Below, piece after piece: positions 17,220-25,863 of a DNA stretch of 64,000 nucleotides. Origin of the DNA: Microvirga massiliensis (lineage in GTDB: Bacteria > Pseudomonadota > Alphaproteobacteria > Rhizobiales > Beijerinckiaceae); the NCBI RefSeq assembly GCF_001006805.1, contig NZ_LN811351.1, forward strand, positions 95,963 through 159,962. Reading direction: 5' to 3'. Both the position numbers and the translations under genes were made by a program. Each line of letters begins with the position of its first letter. The stretch's first letter is position 1. The notes below the pieces were generated by a model. It saw only the letters and a list, made by a program, of their open reading frames with translations. It searched no databases and was not told the origin of the DNA.

Positions 17220-18452
17220 ATGCCGGAATTGTACGATGATCGCGAAAGCCATGCGCCGGAGGAGCGGGAGCGGGAGCTGTTCGGGCGCCTGCCCGAAATT
17301 CTCCGTCGCGCCATGAAGGCGCCGGCCTATGCAGGGCACCTCGCCGGAATCGATCCCGGCGCGATCACCAGCCGCGAGGCGCTCGCGACGTTGCCGATTA
17401 TCCGGAAATCGGACCTGCCGAGTCTCCAGAAGGCGACGCCACCCTTTGCGGGCTTCGTTTCGGCGGCACCAGGGAGCTTTGCGCATCTCTTCACCTCGCC
17501 GGGACCGATCTACGAATCGGAAGGAACGCAGGCCGACCCCTGGCGCGCCGCCCGGGCGCTCTTTGCGGCCGGTTTCCGAGCCGGCGACGTCGTGCTGAAC
17601 ACCTTCAGCTATCACCTCGTCCCGGGCGGTCTCATGCTTGATTCCGGGGCACGGGCCCTCGGCTGTGCCGTGATCCCGGCCGGGCCCGGCAATACCGAGC
17701 AACAGCTCGAATTGATCGAAATCTACCGGCCGGCGGCCTATTGCGGCACGCCCGATTTCCTCAAGATCCTCCTCGATGCCGGCGCCACGGCCGGACGGGA
17801 CGTCTCGTCTCTGAAGCGGGCGGTCGTGTCCGGGGCCGCGTTCCCCCGCAGCCTGCAGGAGGAGATCGCCGACCGTGGCGTCGAGGCGATGCAGGCCTAT
17901 GCGACGGCCGATCTCGGGATCATCGCCTTTGAGACCGAGGCCCGCGACGGTATGATCGTGAACGAGGACATTATCCTGGAAGTCGTGCGGCCGGGCACCG
18001 GGGATCCGGTTCCGGACGGGGAAGTGGGAGAGGTCGTCGTGACCTCTCTCGACCCGCACCATGCCTGGATCCGCTTGGCGCTCGGTGATCTGACGGTGGT
18101 CCTCCCGGGAGTGAGCTCCTGCGGCCGTACGAACATGCGCATTCGCGGCTGGATGGGACGTGCGGACCAGACTACGAAAGTCAAGGGTATGTTCGTGCGC
18201 CCGGAGCAGGTGGCAGAGGTTGCACGCCGTCATCCCGAGTTGAAGCGGCTCCGGCTCGTCGTCTCGCGCATGGGAGAGATCGATACCATGACTCTTCGCG
18301 CGGAGGCGGAGCAGACGAGCACGGCGCTCTCGCACGAGGTCGCCGAAACGCTGCAGACCGTCATGAAGCTGAAAGGCACGGTGGAACTCGTCCCTCCGGG
18401 AACACTGCCGAACGACGGCAAGGTGATCGCGGACGAACGCAGCCAGGGGTGA
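17220..18452 (+). CDS. PaaK-like AMP-binding protein with a degenerate phosphate loop
   Basis: A 410-aa protein of the phenylacetate-CoA ligase family, which activates aryl acids via an adenylate. Family features are the N-terminal PALLRR-like PEILRRAMKAPAYAGHLAG, the central YCGTPDFLKILLDAG, the LALGDLT Asp motif and the C-terminal hinge GWMGRADQTTKVKGMFVRPE. However, the glycine/Ser/Thr-rich ATP loop (SSGTTGKP in PaaK) is replaced by FTSPGPIYESEGT, and the usual YGLSE-type motif reads YATADLG. It is last in the synthetase/liv operon. It may be a divergent ligase, or a related protein that no longer adenylates. The ATG at 17220 follows GGGAGAGG. The 144-nt gap before it contains no gene. Confidence 0.85.
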   Translation: MPELYDDRESHAPEERERELFGRLPEILRRAMKAPAYAGHLAGIDPGAITSREALATLPIIRKSDLPSLQKATPPFAGFVSAAPGSFAHLFTSPGPIYESEGTQADPWRAARALFAAGFRAGDVVLNTFSYHLVPGGLMLDSGARALGCAVIPAGPGNTEQQLELIEIYRPAAYCGTPDFLKILLDAGATAGRDVSSLKRAVVSGAAFPRSLQEEIADRGVEAMQAYATADLGIIAFETEARDGMIVNEDIILEVVRPGTGDPVPDGEVGEVVVTSLDPHHAWIRLALGDLTVVLPGVSSCGRTNMRIRGWMGRADQTTKVKGMFVRPEQVAEVARRHPELKRLRLVVSRMGEIDTMTLRAEAEQTSTALSHEVAETLQTVMKLKGTVELVPPGTLPNDGKVIADERSQG

Positions 18453-18460
18453 GGGCTGTG

Positions 18461-18518
18461 CCTTTGCGCCTGCGGCCCGCAAGGACGGAAGTGCGGCGGT
18501 AGGGGCAGTGCATCGCGC
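18461..18518. repeat. Dispersed mosaic intergenic repeat, partial copy 3
   Basis: The sequence CTTTGCGCCTGCGGCCCGCA, then AGGACGGAAGTGCGGCGG and GGGGCAGTGCATCGCGCC, matches the right half of copy 1 (about 1470-1520) with few changes. It fills the short space between the convergent PaaK-like and HNH genes. Confidence 0.6.
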
Positions 18519-18533
18519 CTGCAGCTCACAGCG

Positions 18534-19271
18534 CTACGGCGCAATCGAAGCGTGCTCGACGGCGGCGCGGCGCGCCTTTGCGCGGCCGCCGGCCTCTCCG
18601 GCACATTTGATGGTGTGAGCCTCGCGGGTGACCACCTGCAAATTCGGAATGCCCCAGAAGGCCAGAAGATCCGGCCATGGCTCATGACGGTGCTCACGCC
18701 AGACCTGGAATAATGGCACCTTGTGATCAACCTGTGCGCCGCGCAGGAGCCGCTTGCGCGTGACTGCGCAACGAAGCCTTTGCCGCTTCTTGAGCAGCAC
18801 CGCATTCGCATGCGGCGCCGTCCAGAACTTCCACGCGGTGACACAGGCCTGGTGCCAGGTTGCCCGTCGGCTCGGGCGGCCGTCGCCCCAGATGTCCCGA
18901 TGCCAGCCATAGCGGTAGACGGGCTGCCCGCAGACGCAGCAGACGCCGTGCCCGCGCCAATGTGCGGCCTCGCGATAGGGCGCCGGCGGCGTCCGGAAAT
19001 GGGTCGGAAGCCCGTCGCGGCGGTCGATATCGAGAGTCCACGACCATCCGTCCGGAGCGCCCGTCTGCGCCGCGAGCGCGCGCGCGAGTCGGTCGGCACG
19101 CAGCGGATGCGCCTGCCAGTAGGCCTGCACGGCCTCCGATAGCGTATCGGGAACGCGCCGCATCGAGACGACCTTCCGCCAGACGGCATTCGGAAAGCGC
19201 GGCGGCAGCTGTGAATAGAGGCGCGCGAGAGCGAGTTCGTTGCGGTGTGCGAATCGAGTCTGGCGATTCAT
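18534..19271 (-). CDS. HNH-endonuclease-like protein with zinc-binding cysteines
   Basis: A 245-aa basic protein. A central CCVCGQPVY and WHQACVTAW provide a likely Cys4/Cys-His zinc site. Then follow AQVDHKVPLFQVW (the DH of the HNH motif), IPNLQVVTREAH (Asn and His) and HTIKC. This DH...N...H spacing is the beta-beta-alpha metal fold of HNH nucleases, so DNA cleavage is plausible. The N-terminal 110 residues are rich in Arg, Ala and Trp and carry no domain I know. It is not adjacent to recognisable phage or restriction genes; it lies 105 nt downstream of ung on the same strand. There is no clear ribosome binding site before the ATG. It could equally be a housekeeping HNH protein of unknown target. 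Confidence 0.78.
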   Translation of the reverse strand: MNRQTRFAHRNELALARLYSQLPPRFPNAVWRKVVSMRRVPDTLSEAVQAYWQAHPLRADRLARALAAQTGAPDGWSWTLDIDRRDGLPTHFRTPPAPYREAAHWRGHGVCCVCGQPVYRYGWHRDIWGDGRPSRRATWHQACVTAWKFWTAPHANAVLLKKRQRLRCAVTRKRLLRGAQVDHKVPLFQVWREHRHEPWPDLLAFWGIPNLQVVTREAHTIKCAGEAGGRAKARRAAVEHASIAP

Positions 19272-19376
19272 CGTATGAGTATGAACGCGGTGTTATGGCG
19301 GGAATGCGCAATGGAAGACGGACAATAGTGCTTCGCGGGTTAGCGAAACTTGAACCGTGATCGGGGTGTCGAGAGT

Positions 19377-20081
19377 CTAATCCAGCCGCCAGTCGATCGT
19401 TCCGCGCCCCTTCTCCTCCAGGAACGCGTTCGCACGGCTGAAGGGATGGGTTCCGCGGAAATCGTTCTTGCGGTTGAGCGGGGAGGGGTGCCCGGACTCG
19501 ATGACGAGATGCTTGCGGTCATCGATGAGCCCACTGCGGGCGCGGGCCGGCTGACCCCAGAGGAGAAAGGCGACAGCCGGCTGATGGGCCGAAACCGCAG
19601 CGATCACCTGATCGGCCAAGGCCTGCCAGCCGAATCCCATATGGGCGCCCGAACTGCCGGCCTCGACCGTGAGTGCCGTGTTGAGGAGGAGGACGCCCTG
19701 TTCCGCCCATCGGCTCAGGTCTCCCGAGGTCGGCCTCGGGAGATCGAGATCGGCCGCCATCTCGGACAGGATCACCCGCAGCGAGGCCGGCAGCCGCCGG
19801 CTGCCGCGGTACGAGAAGGCGAGGCCATGCGCATCGCCAGGCGTCGGGTACGGATCCTGACCCAGGATGACAGCACGGACGCGGGAGAGCGGAGTCTCGC
19901 GCAGGGCGGCGAGGACGTATTGTGGCGGCGGCAGGACCACGGCACCGGCGGCGATGCGCTCGTCGATGCGCGCCGCGATCGCGACGGCCGTGCCGTCGCG
20001 GAAGAACGGCAGATCCCGCCACTCACGAGAGGCGGGATCGGCGCAGAAGGCCGCGACGGCATCCGAAACCGGACCGGTCAT
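19377..20081 (-). CDS. ung: Uracil-DNA glycosylase
   Basis: A 234-aa family-1 UDG that removes uracil from DNA, the first step of base-excision repair. Motifs are the water-activating loop GQDPYPTPGDAHGLAFS, LLLNTALTVE and the minor-groove loop HPSPLN near the C-terminus. The C-terminus keeps the usual DWRL end. The ATG at 20081 overlaps the stop of the upstream 5'-nucleotidase-like gene (ATGA), implying translational coupling. Length and motifs are normal, so an active enzyme is expected. Confidence 0.96.
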   Translation of the reverse strand: MTGPVSDAVAAFCADPASREWRDLPFFRDGTAVAIAARIDERIAAGAVVLPPPQYVLAALRETPLSRVRAVILGQDPYPTPGDAHGLAFSYRGSRRLPASLRVILSEMAADLDLPRPTSGDLSRWAEQGVLLLNTALTVEAGSSGAHMGFGWQALADQVIAAVSAHQPAVAFLLWGQPARARSGLIDDRKHLVIESGHPSPLNRKNDFRGTHPFSRANAFLEEKGRGTIDWRLD

Positions 20082-21607
20082 CGGATCACGATACGACGTT
20101 CGACCTTCGGATCGACCGTTCCCTTGCTGCGCACATAGATCATCACTTCGTTCGCGAGGAGGTTCCCATCCGTTGCGCCGATGAGAACGCGCCCGCGGCC
20201 GAATGCCAAGTAGCCGTCACCTCCGGCGAGCATGAAGTTATTGGTAGCCACCCGGTATCTTTTCGCGGGGTCGAGCGGCTCGCCGTTCACCTCGATCTTC
20301 ACGATGCGCGAACCGACAGGCGCCTTTGCGTCGACTTCGATCCGCAAGCCGGAAACCTGGGGAAAGCGGCCCGCGCCTTGCTGGAAGCGCGAGACACCGT
20401 TCTCAAGCGCGTCCTTGATGTCGATACCTGCCATCTCGACCATGCTGGTCGTATTGCCGAAGGGGAGTTCGGAAAGAATGTCGCGACGGGTCAACTGCGT
20501 ACCGGCGGGATAGAGCCTGTTGGCACGAATGCCGCCGCCATTGGTGATCGCGACATCCGCACCGGTCAATGCGCGGATCGCGTCGGCAATCAGATTGCCG
20601 ATTGCCGCCTCCTGCGAGCGAACCGTGATCGAGCGGCTGTCGAGCTCCGTCACGGTCGTGCCGATCTCGACATCGAGCTCCTTGGAGAGCATCGCCTCGT
20701 AACGTTCGACGGCTGCGAGCACCTCCGGATCGGGATCGAGGGTGGTGGAATCATGTACGCGGAAACTCGGAGCCCAGGTGATTTTCCTTTCGCTCCCTCC
20801 GTGGGTCGCGGAGACGACGAAATCGATCGCCGTCACGAAATTTCCTTCCTCGCTCGATTCCACCATGACGGTGCGGCCATCGTAGCCGATTGCGAGATCG
20901 TGGTCGTGCCCGGTCAGCAGGATGTCGACGAGGCGCGAGCGCACGATCGCGTAGTCGGTCTCGCGATCCGCGTGCGCGACGCAGACGACGAGGTCTGCTC
21001 CTTGCTCGCGCAACTTCCCGGCTTCGGATCGCAGGGTTTCGAGCTCAGCCGCAAATCGTAAATCGCCCGGCTGCGACATTCCCGGCGTCGCCGCGAGCGC
21101 CAGCCCCACGACGCCGACCTTCACGGACCCGAGCGTGAAGATCTCGGAATCCCTCACTCCCGGAACGGGCGTTCCGTCGGCCTGGCGCACATTGGCGGCG
21201 AAGAATGGAAATTTCGCTTCGCCCATTCGCTGCAGGTAGATGTCCTTTCCGAAGTCGAATTCGTGATTGCCGGGAACAAAGACATCCGGCCGGATCATGT
21301 TCGTGAGCTCGACGATGTGGGCGCCCTGGTCGAAGCCGGACATGAGCGACGGGGAGAAGGTGTCCCCGGCATGGCAGAAGAGCATCGGCACCCCGCGGGC
21401 CCGCTCCTGCTTCACGACCGCCGCGAGCTTCGCGAAGCCTCCGCGCCCCTTCACGCCGGACATCTTGTAGATGTCGTTCACGAGCAGCAGGCTGAACGTC
21501 GCGTCAGATGGCGCGGCGGCGGCCTCGTCACGGCTGCCGATCATCGTGACCGACAGTCCGGCTCCGAGTCCCAATCCCAGCGTCTGGCGGCGCGAAACTG
21601 TCGCCAT
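20078..21607 (-). CDS. Exported 5'-nucleotidase/metallophosphatase (UshA-like)
   Basis: A 509-aa protein of the bifunctional UDP-sugar hydrolase/5'-nucleotidase family. The N-terminus MATVSRRQTLGLGLGAGLSV has a twin-arginine (SRRQTLG) signal. The calcineurin-like domain shows FSLLLVNDIYKM, HAGDTFSPSLMSG, VPGNHEFDFGKD and LTGHDHD, which carry the two-metal ligands. The C-terminal substrate domain shows GNLIADAIR and ITNGGGIRAN. I chose the ATG at 21607 (GGGGGAG upstream); the longer frame to 21961 is not supported. It probably hydrolyses nucleotides in the periplasm. The first motif is atypical, with NDIYK where UshA has NDxHG. Confidence 0.92.
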   Translation of the reverse strand: MATVSRRQTLGLGLGAGLSVTMIGSRDEAAAAPSDATFSLLLVNDIYKMSGVKGRGGFAKLAAVVKQERARGVPMLFCHAGDTFSPSLMSGFDQGAHIVELTNMIRPDVFVPGNHEFDFGKDIYLQRMGEAKFPFFAANVRQADGTPVPGVRDSEIFTLGSVKVGVVGLALAATPGMSQPGDLRFAAELETLRSEAGKLREQGADLVVCVAHADRETDYAIVRSRLVDILLTGHDHDLAIGYDGRTVMVESSEEGNFVTAIDFVVSATHGGSERKITWAPSFRVHDSTTLDPDPEVLAAVERYEAMLSKELDVEIGTTVTELDSRSITVRSQEAAIGNLIADAIRALTGADVAITNGGGIRANRLYPAGTQLTRRDILSELPFGNTTSMVEMAGIDIKDALENGVSRFQQGAGRFPQVSGLRIEVDAKAPVGSRIVKIEVNGEPLDPAKRYRVATNNFMLAGGDGYLAFGRGRVLIGATDGNLLANEVMIYVRSKGTVDPKVERRIVIR

Positions 21608-21851
21608 GGTGTGCTCCCCCTGCGAGCGCTCGAGGATGCGGTCCCGCGCCTCGACTCGCAAGGGAGATGCGTTACCTCGAGTTGCCCGACCGAGAGGGGC
21701 AGGCCGGCATCCCGGACCGAGCTCATCCGTGACGCCGTGACGCGCGGCTCGAGCACTGGCTGATTTGCACAGTGAGGCGGACGCCTTATGTATTCCGACG
21801 TCGAGCGCGGCTTTCGCAAGGGAGCCGCGCTGTGCGTTGGGAGAGCACCCT

Positions 21852-22916
21852 ATGAACAGCCAGGCTGATCCGTCCTCCTTCGAGGCCTCGGGCGTGCGCC
21901 CCGTGGACCATCCCGTCGTGCGGACGGGCCGGATCGGGGTCCTCCTGATGAATCTCGGCACCCCCGAGGCGACCGATTACTGGTCGATGCGCCGCTACCT
22001 CAAGGAGTTCCTCTCGGACCGGCGGGTCATCGAAACCCCGAGGCTGATCTGGTGGCCGGTTCTGAACCTGATCGTCCTCTCGACCCGGCCCGGTCGGAAG
22101 GGCCGCGATTACGAGACGATCTGGAACCGGGATCGCAACGAAGGTCCTCTCAAGACCATCACTCGCGCCCAGGCCGAGGATCTCACGAGCCATCTCCGCG
22201 CCGTGGCGGGCGACCGGGTCAGCGTCGATTGGGCCATGCGCTACGGAAAGCCCGAGGTAGGCCCGCGCATCCAGGCGCTGCTCGACCAGGGTTGCGACCG
22301 CATCCTGCTCGTGCCGCTCTATCCGCAATACTCGGCAGCGACGTCCGCGACCGCCTGCGATCAGGCGTTCCGCGCCTTGATGCAGATGCGCTGGCAGCCG
22401 ACGATCAGGATCTCGCCCCCCTATCACGACGATCCCGTCTATATCGATGCCGTCGTGGCCTCGATGCGCCGGGATCTCGCGAAACTCGATTTCGAGCCTG
22501 AAGTCATTCTCGTGTCATTTCACGGCGTGCCGAAAGAATATCTCCTGAAAGGGGATCCCTATCACTGCCAATGCGTGAAAACCTGGCGGCTCATGCGGGA
22601 GGCCTTCGGCTGGCCGGAGGATCGCTTCCGGATCAGCTTCCAGTCGCGATTCGGGCCCGACGAATGGCTCAAGCCCTATACCGATGAAACGGTGAAGAGC
22701 CTGGCAGAATCCAGTGTGAAGCGCATGGCGATCGTTGCGCCCGGGTTTACAGCCGATTGCCTCGAGACCCTCGAGGAGCTCGATGTCGAAAACCGGGAGA
22801 TCTTCCTGCACAATGGCGGCGAGTCATTCGCCTATCTGCCCTGCCTCAACGACAGCGAGGACGGGATGCGCGTGATCCGGCACATCGTGGATCGCGAATT
22901 GCAAGGCTGGATCTGA
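21852..22916 (+). CDS. hemH: Ferrochelatase
   Basis: A 354-aa enzyme that inserts ferrous iron into protoporphyrin IX at the end of haem synthesis. Family sequences are GVLLMNLGTPE near the N-terminus, LFPLYPQYS-like LVPLYPQYSAATSAT, the active-site VSFHGVPKEYLLKGDPY with the conserved His, and the Glu-containing ETLEELDVENREIF near the C-terminus. The ATG at 21852 is preceded by GGGAGAG. The N-terminal extension of about 30 residues before RTGRIGVLL is not conserved. It is divergent from the 5'-nucleotidase gene and convergent with the small gene at 22944. Confidence 0.96.
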   Translation: MNSQADPSSFEASGVRPVDHPVVRTGRIGVLLMNLGTPEATDYWSMRRYLKEFLSDRRVIETPRLIWWPVLNLIVLSTRPGRKGRDYETIWNRDRNEGPLKTITRAQAEDLTSHLRAVAGDRVSVDWAMRYGKPEVGPRIQALLDQGCDRILLVPLYPQYSAATSATACDQAFRALMQMRWQPTIRISPPYHDDPVYIDAVVASMRRDLAKLDFEPEVILVSFHGVPKEYLLKGDPYHCQCVKTWRLMREAFGWPEDRFRISFQSRFGPDEWLKPYTDETVKSLAESSVKRMAIVAPGFTADCLETLEELDVENREIFLHNGGESFAYLPCLNDSEDGMRVIRHIVDRELQGWI

Positions 22917-22943
22917 GGCCTTCCGGTTACGCGCCTGCTCCCG

Positions 22944-23264
22944 TCAGCTCCAGCGGCGGCGAGCAGGCTCTTCCTTGGAAGGGCGGAGGCTCGCCAGAGC
23001 CTGGAACTGGAGCTCGGAAAGATAGCGCAGGCAAGGGGCACGCCTGCGTGAATAGGCTTCCTCGAGCCGGATCCGGAACTGCCGCTTCAATTCGGGATGA
23101 GTTGCGCTCGACTCGAGCTGCGCGAGCTCTTGTTCGTGCTCGAGCGCGAGGTCTGCAAGAAATTTGAGCGCCGACTGCATGGCGGGGAGCAGCTCCGGCG
23201 GATAGGTTACGCTCTCGCCGTACTGGTCCGACTCGACACGCAACACACTTTCGCCTTTGAGCAT
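22944..23264 (-). CDS. Small protein, 106 aa, unknown function
   Basis: I do not recognise it. The ATG at 23264 has GGAGGG just upstream, which supports expression. The protein is mostly alpha-helical, with a long charged/leucine-rich stretch (LADLALEHEQELAQLE) that could form a coiled coil. It ends in a basic Arg/Glu tail, and no membrane segment or signal is seen. It lies 27 nt from the convergent hemH stop. Confidence 0.6.
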   Translation of the reverse strand: MLKGESVLRVESDQYGESVTYPPELLPAMQSALKFLADLALEHEQELAQLESSATHPELKRQFRIRLEEAYSRRRAPCLRYLSELQFQALASLRPSKEEPARRRWS

Positions 23265-23400
23265 ATTTCCCTCCCGCCCTCGATCTACTTTCATTCTTAT
23301 TGTGGGAATCCTGGCATAGGCCACAGGTCGAAGCAATGAATATTACGTAAAGGAATGTCAGAAAGGAGACGCAACTGCCAAGGTTGAGAAGGAGCCTTAC

Positions 23401-23640
23401 GTGCCGCGAGCCATTCGACAGCCAAATCGGCTCGTTTCGACGCGTGAGTCAGCTCTCGGACGCGGGAGAAGGCCGAAAACCGGCCATCGGTGTCACTGCG
23501 CGGCCAAAGTGGCGGTCGGGTGTGTGGCGATCGGTCTCAAGCCGGAACGGGCTGCGCAGCGGACCAGTCAGGACTCTGCAGCGAATCGTGAACGCCGCTC
23601 GCAGCGCTCCCTTCCAGGCTCGAGGCCCCACATACAGTAG
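23401..23640 (+). CDS. Doubtful small ORF in a 520-nt gap
   Basis: A GTG at 23401 follows AAGGAG at good spacing and opens a 79-codon frame. The product is very Arg-rich and low in structure, and has no recognisable motif. It is kept only because of the ribosome binding site. Otherwise the gap 23265-23786 between the small minus-strand gene and the dehydrogenase shows no gene. Confidence 0.15.
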   Translation: MPRAIRQPNRLVSTRESALGRGRRPKTGHRCHCAAKVAVGCVAIGLKPERAAQRTSQDSAANRERRSQRSLPGSRPHIQ

Positions 23641-23786
23641 ATACGGACGGATGCTGCATAGGCTCCATCCGGAGATCCCCGGAGCGCTGCGCACGAAATC
23701 GTTTCCAGGCGCATGAACAAGCCCTGTCTGTAGGGCGCCCTTGGCCTGAGACGGATCTGCCAGGGTGCAGGATCTTTAGGTTCAGC

Positions 23787-24662
23787 TCAGTCTTCTCTGA
23801 GTTCCGGAAGAAGGCTCACGATCGCGGCGCCGTCCAATTCGCTGCTGCCCTGCGCGACCAGAAACCTGAACAGAGTTGTCGCCATCGAAGTCATCGGCAT
23901 CGGCAGATGCGCTGCCCGGGTGGCATCGTGGAGCATTTCGAGATCCTTGAGGATCTGACGCGCATAGCCCCTGGGGGCGAAATCACGTTCGACCATGCGC
24001 GGGAAGATAGCCTGGAGAACGGCGGAGTTCCCGAGACCCGGAGCGAGCGCCGCCGGAATCTTGCGGGCATCGACGCCGTATGCTTCCGCGAGCCGAAGCC
24101 CTTCCGCGACCACGCAATAATTCGTCAGGCACAGGACCTGATTGACGAGCTTGGTTGCCTGGCCTGCTCCGGTCGGGCCCATATGGGTCACGAGGCCGAG
24201 CTTCTGGAGCACCGGTCGTGCGGCCTCGACCGAGGTCTCGTTCCCGCCCACCATGATTGCCAGGGTGCCTTCCTGCGCGGCCCCGGGGCCACCCGAAACG
24301 GGAGCGTCGATTAGAGCCGCGCCGGCAGCACCGAGCTTCCCGGCGAGGCTCTTCGTCGTCTCGATTTCGGTGGTCGAGAAGTCGACCACGATGGTCCCTG
24401 CAATCCCTTCCGAGCTCAGGAGACCGGATGGGCCGGCAACCACATCCTCCACGGCGCGGGTGGTCGTCACGCAGATCGCGATGATATCGGCCTTGGTAGC
24501 CACTTCCGAAGCAGAGCCCGCGAGGTCGATGCCCCACTCCGTTGCGGCCGCTCGTTTTTCGGGATCGATGTCCCAGCCGATGACGTGATGTCCGGTTGCG
24601 ACGAGGCGCTTCGTGAACCCCGTGCCCATCAGTCCAAGCCCAATGAAACCGATCTTGGTCAT
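23787..24662 (-). CDS. 3-Hydroxyisobutyrate dehydrogenase-family oxidoreductase
   Basis: A 291-aa beta-hydroxyacid dehydrogenase. The Rossmann motif GFIGLGLMGTGFTKRL opens the protein; DAPVSGGPGAAQEGTLAIM is the substrate-binding loop; GPTGAGQATKLVNQ carries the catalytic Lys. The C-terminal domain is the usual helical dimerisation unit. It oxidises a short beta-hydroxyacid (3-hydroxyisobutyrate, tartronate or similar). The ATG at 24662 has GGAGGAAGG upstream. It is downstream of an amidohydrolase on the same strand, and both are divergent from a TRAP transporter. The substrate is therefore probably delivered by that transporter. Confidence 0.92.
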   Translation of the reverse strand: MTKIGFIGLGLMGTGFTKRLVATGHHVIGWDIDPEKRAAATEWGIDLAGSASEVATKADIIAICVTTTRAVEDVVAGPSGLLSSEGIAGTIVVDFSTTEIETTKSLAGKLGAAGAALIDAPVSGGPGAAQEGTLAIMVGGNETSVEAARPVLQKLGLVTHMGPTGAGQATKLVNQVLCLTNYCVVAEGLRLAEAYGVDARKIPAALAPGLGNSAVLQAIFPRMVERDFAPRGYARQILKDLEMLHDATRAAHLPMPMTSMATTLFRFLVAQGSSELDGAAIVSLLPELRED

Positions 24663-24752
24663 ATCCTTCCTCCCTGTTCCCGATTTGGGTCGCCGAACTT
24701 GCCGACCGCTTGTCTGACATGTCTCCTCGCCGGAGATAGGCACGCTCGCCTC

Positions 24753-25670
24753 TCAGAGCCGGTAGAGACGCTCTGCGTTCTCCCTGAAGAGCCGCCGCTG
24801 ATCGGCTGCCGGGAGATCCGCTACGATTTCAGCAAATCCTTGCATGATCTCCGCGAAGGAACCCGCAAGTCGATCCACGGGATAATTACTCGCGAACATG
24901 CAGCGCCCGACTCCGAAGATCGAAATCGCGTCGCGGACGATCGGTCCGTTGGCTTCAACGGTCCAAGGCCGGCCGACTTGGCCGAGCCCCGAGATCTTCA
25001 AGGCAACATTGTCGAATGGCGCGCAGAGCTCCAGTGCGCGGCGCCAGCCGGCCCTCCCTTCCGGGCTTCGGTCGGATGGAAGAGCCGTGTGGTTGATGAT
25101 GATCTGGGTATCCGGGAAATCACGGGCCAGATCGGCCGCGGCATCGAGATGCCACCACGGTGTTTGCAGATCGAACGAAAGCCCGTGACTCTCGAGAAGC
25201 GCGAAGCCTCGCCGCCAGGCAGGATCGTCCATGGAGCCGGGCGTCCCACGTCTCGCCTCCGATGGTGAGGCTGCAGCCCGGGGCTTTTGACGGATGCCCC
25301 GGACGAGCGGGCGCTCGCTCTGCCGGGCCAGCACTTCGCCGACATCACCGCGACCGAGCCAAGCCTGCGCGACACACGCTGTGGGAAGGCCCTCCTGTGC
25401 CGAGAGCCTCTCGATCCAGATCGTTTCTCCGACCGGGTCGCGGTGGTCCCACTCCGCCTCGATGTGCACCGTCTTGAGCACCTCGATGCCGTCCCAATCC
25501 GTCCTGTAATCAATCGGGAGATAGTTTCGGCGGAGTGCGCTGTAATCGCCGTAACGAAACGGGATCAGTGGCTCGTCACAGAGCCAAGGATAGTAATTCT
25601 GCTCGATATTCCAGAAGTGCTGATGCGGATCGACGATCTGCAGCGCTCCGGCCCGGCGGCTCTCATCCAT
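24753..25670 (-). CDS. Amidohydrolase-family TIM-barrel lactonase/hydrolase
   Basis: A 305-aa metal-dependent hydrolase of the amidohydrolase-2 group that includes L-fucono-1,5-lactonase and 2-pyrone-4,6-dicarboxylate lactonase. The HxH metal motif is in IVDPHQHFWN near residue 13. Further metal or catalytic positions are likely in HIEAEWDHRD, IINHTALP and MFASNYPVDRL (Asp). The ATG at 25670 follows GGGAGAG. Upstream lies the divergent TRAP gene dctP; 90 nt downstream is the dehydrogenase. Lactone opening of an imported sugar acid followed by oxidation is the simplest reading, but the substrate is unknown. Confidence 0.9.
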   Translation of the reverse strand: MDESRRAGALQIVDPHQHFWNIEQNYYPWLCDEPLIPFRYGDYSALRRNYLPIDYRTDWDGIEVLKTVHIEAEWDHRDPVGETIWIERLSAQEGLPTACVAQAWLGRGDVGEVLARQSERPLVRGIRQKPRAAASPSEARRGTPGSMDDPAWRRGFALLESHGLSFDLQTPWWHLDAAADLARDFPDTQIIINHTALPSDRSPEGRAGWRRALELCAPFDNVALKISGLGQVGRPWTVEANGPIVRDAISIFGVGRCMFASNYPVDRLAGSFAEIMQGFAEIVADLPAADQRRLFRENAERLYRL

Positions 25671-25863
25671 TCTCTCCCGACCTCCTCGCCGGATGTGCTC
25701 GCTGGAATGACCATCAACCTCGGCGCCCCGCAGGGGCTCTGGCGACAGCTACAACCTTGTCCATACTCTTCCCAAAGCCGGCTCGGTATGCAACTCTTCC
25801 GTCAATCGCCTCGCGAGACGCCATGATCGAGGCGACTAAAATGCATCTCGGAGGAAATCGCAC

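Noticed and set aside
18534..19271. Homing or restriction endonuclease of a mobile element
   Set aside because: The HNH motif is present, but there is no methyltransferase, intron, phage gene or terminal repeat nearby. It is therefore left as a stand-alone HNH-like protein.
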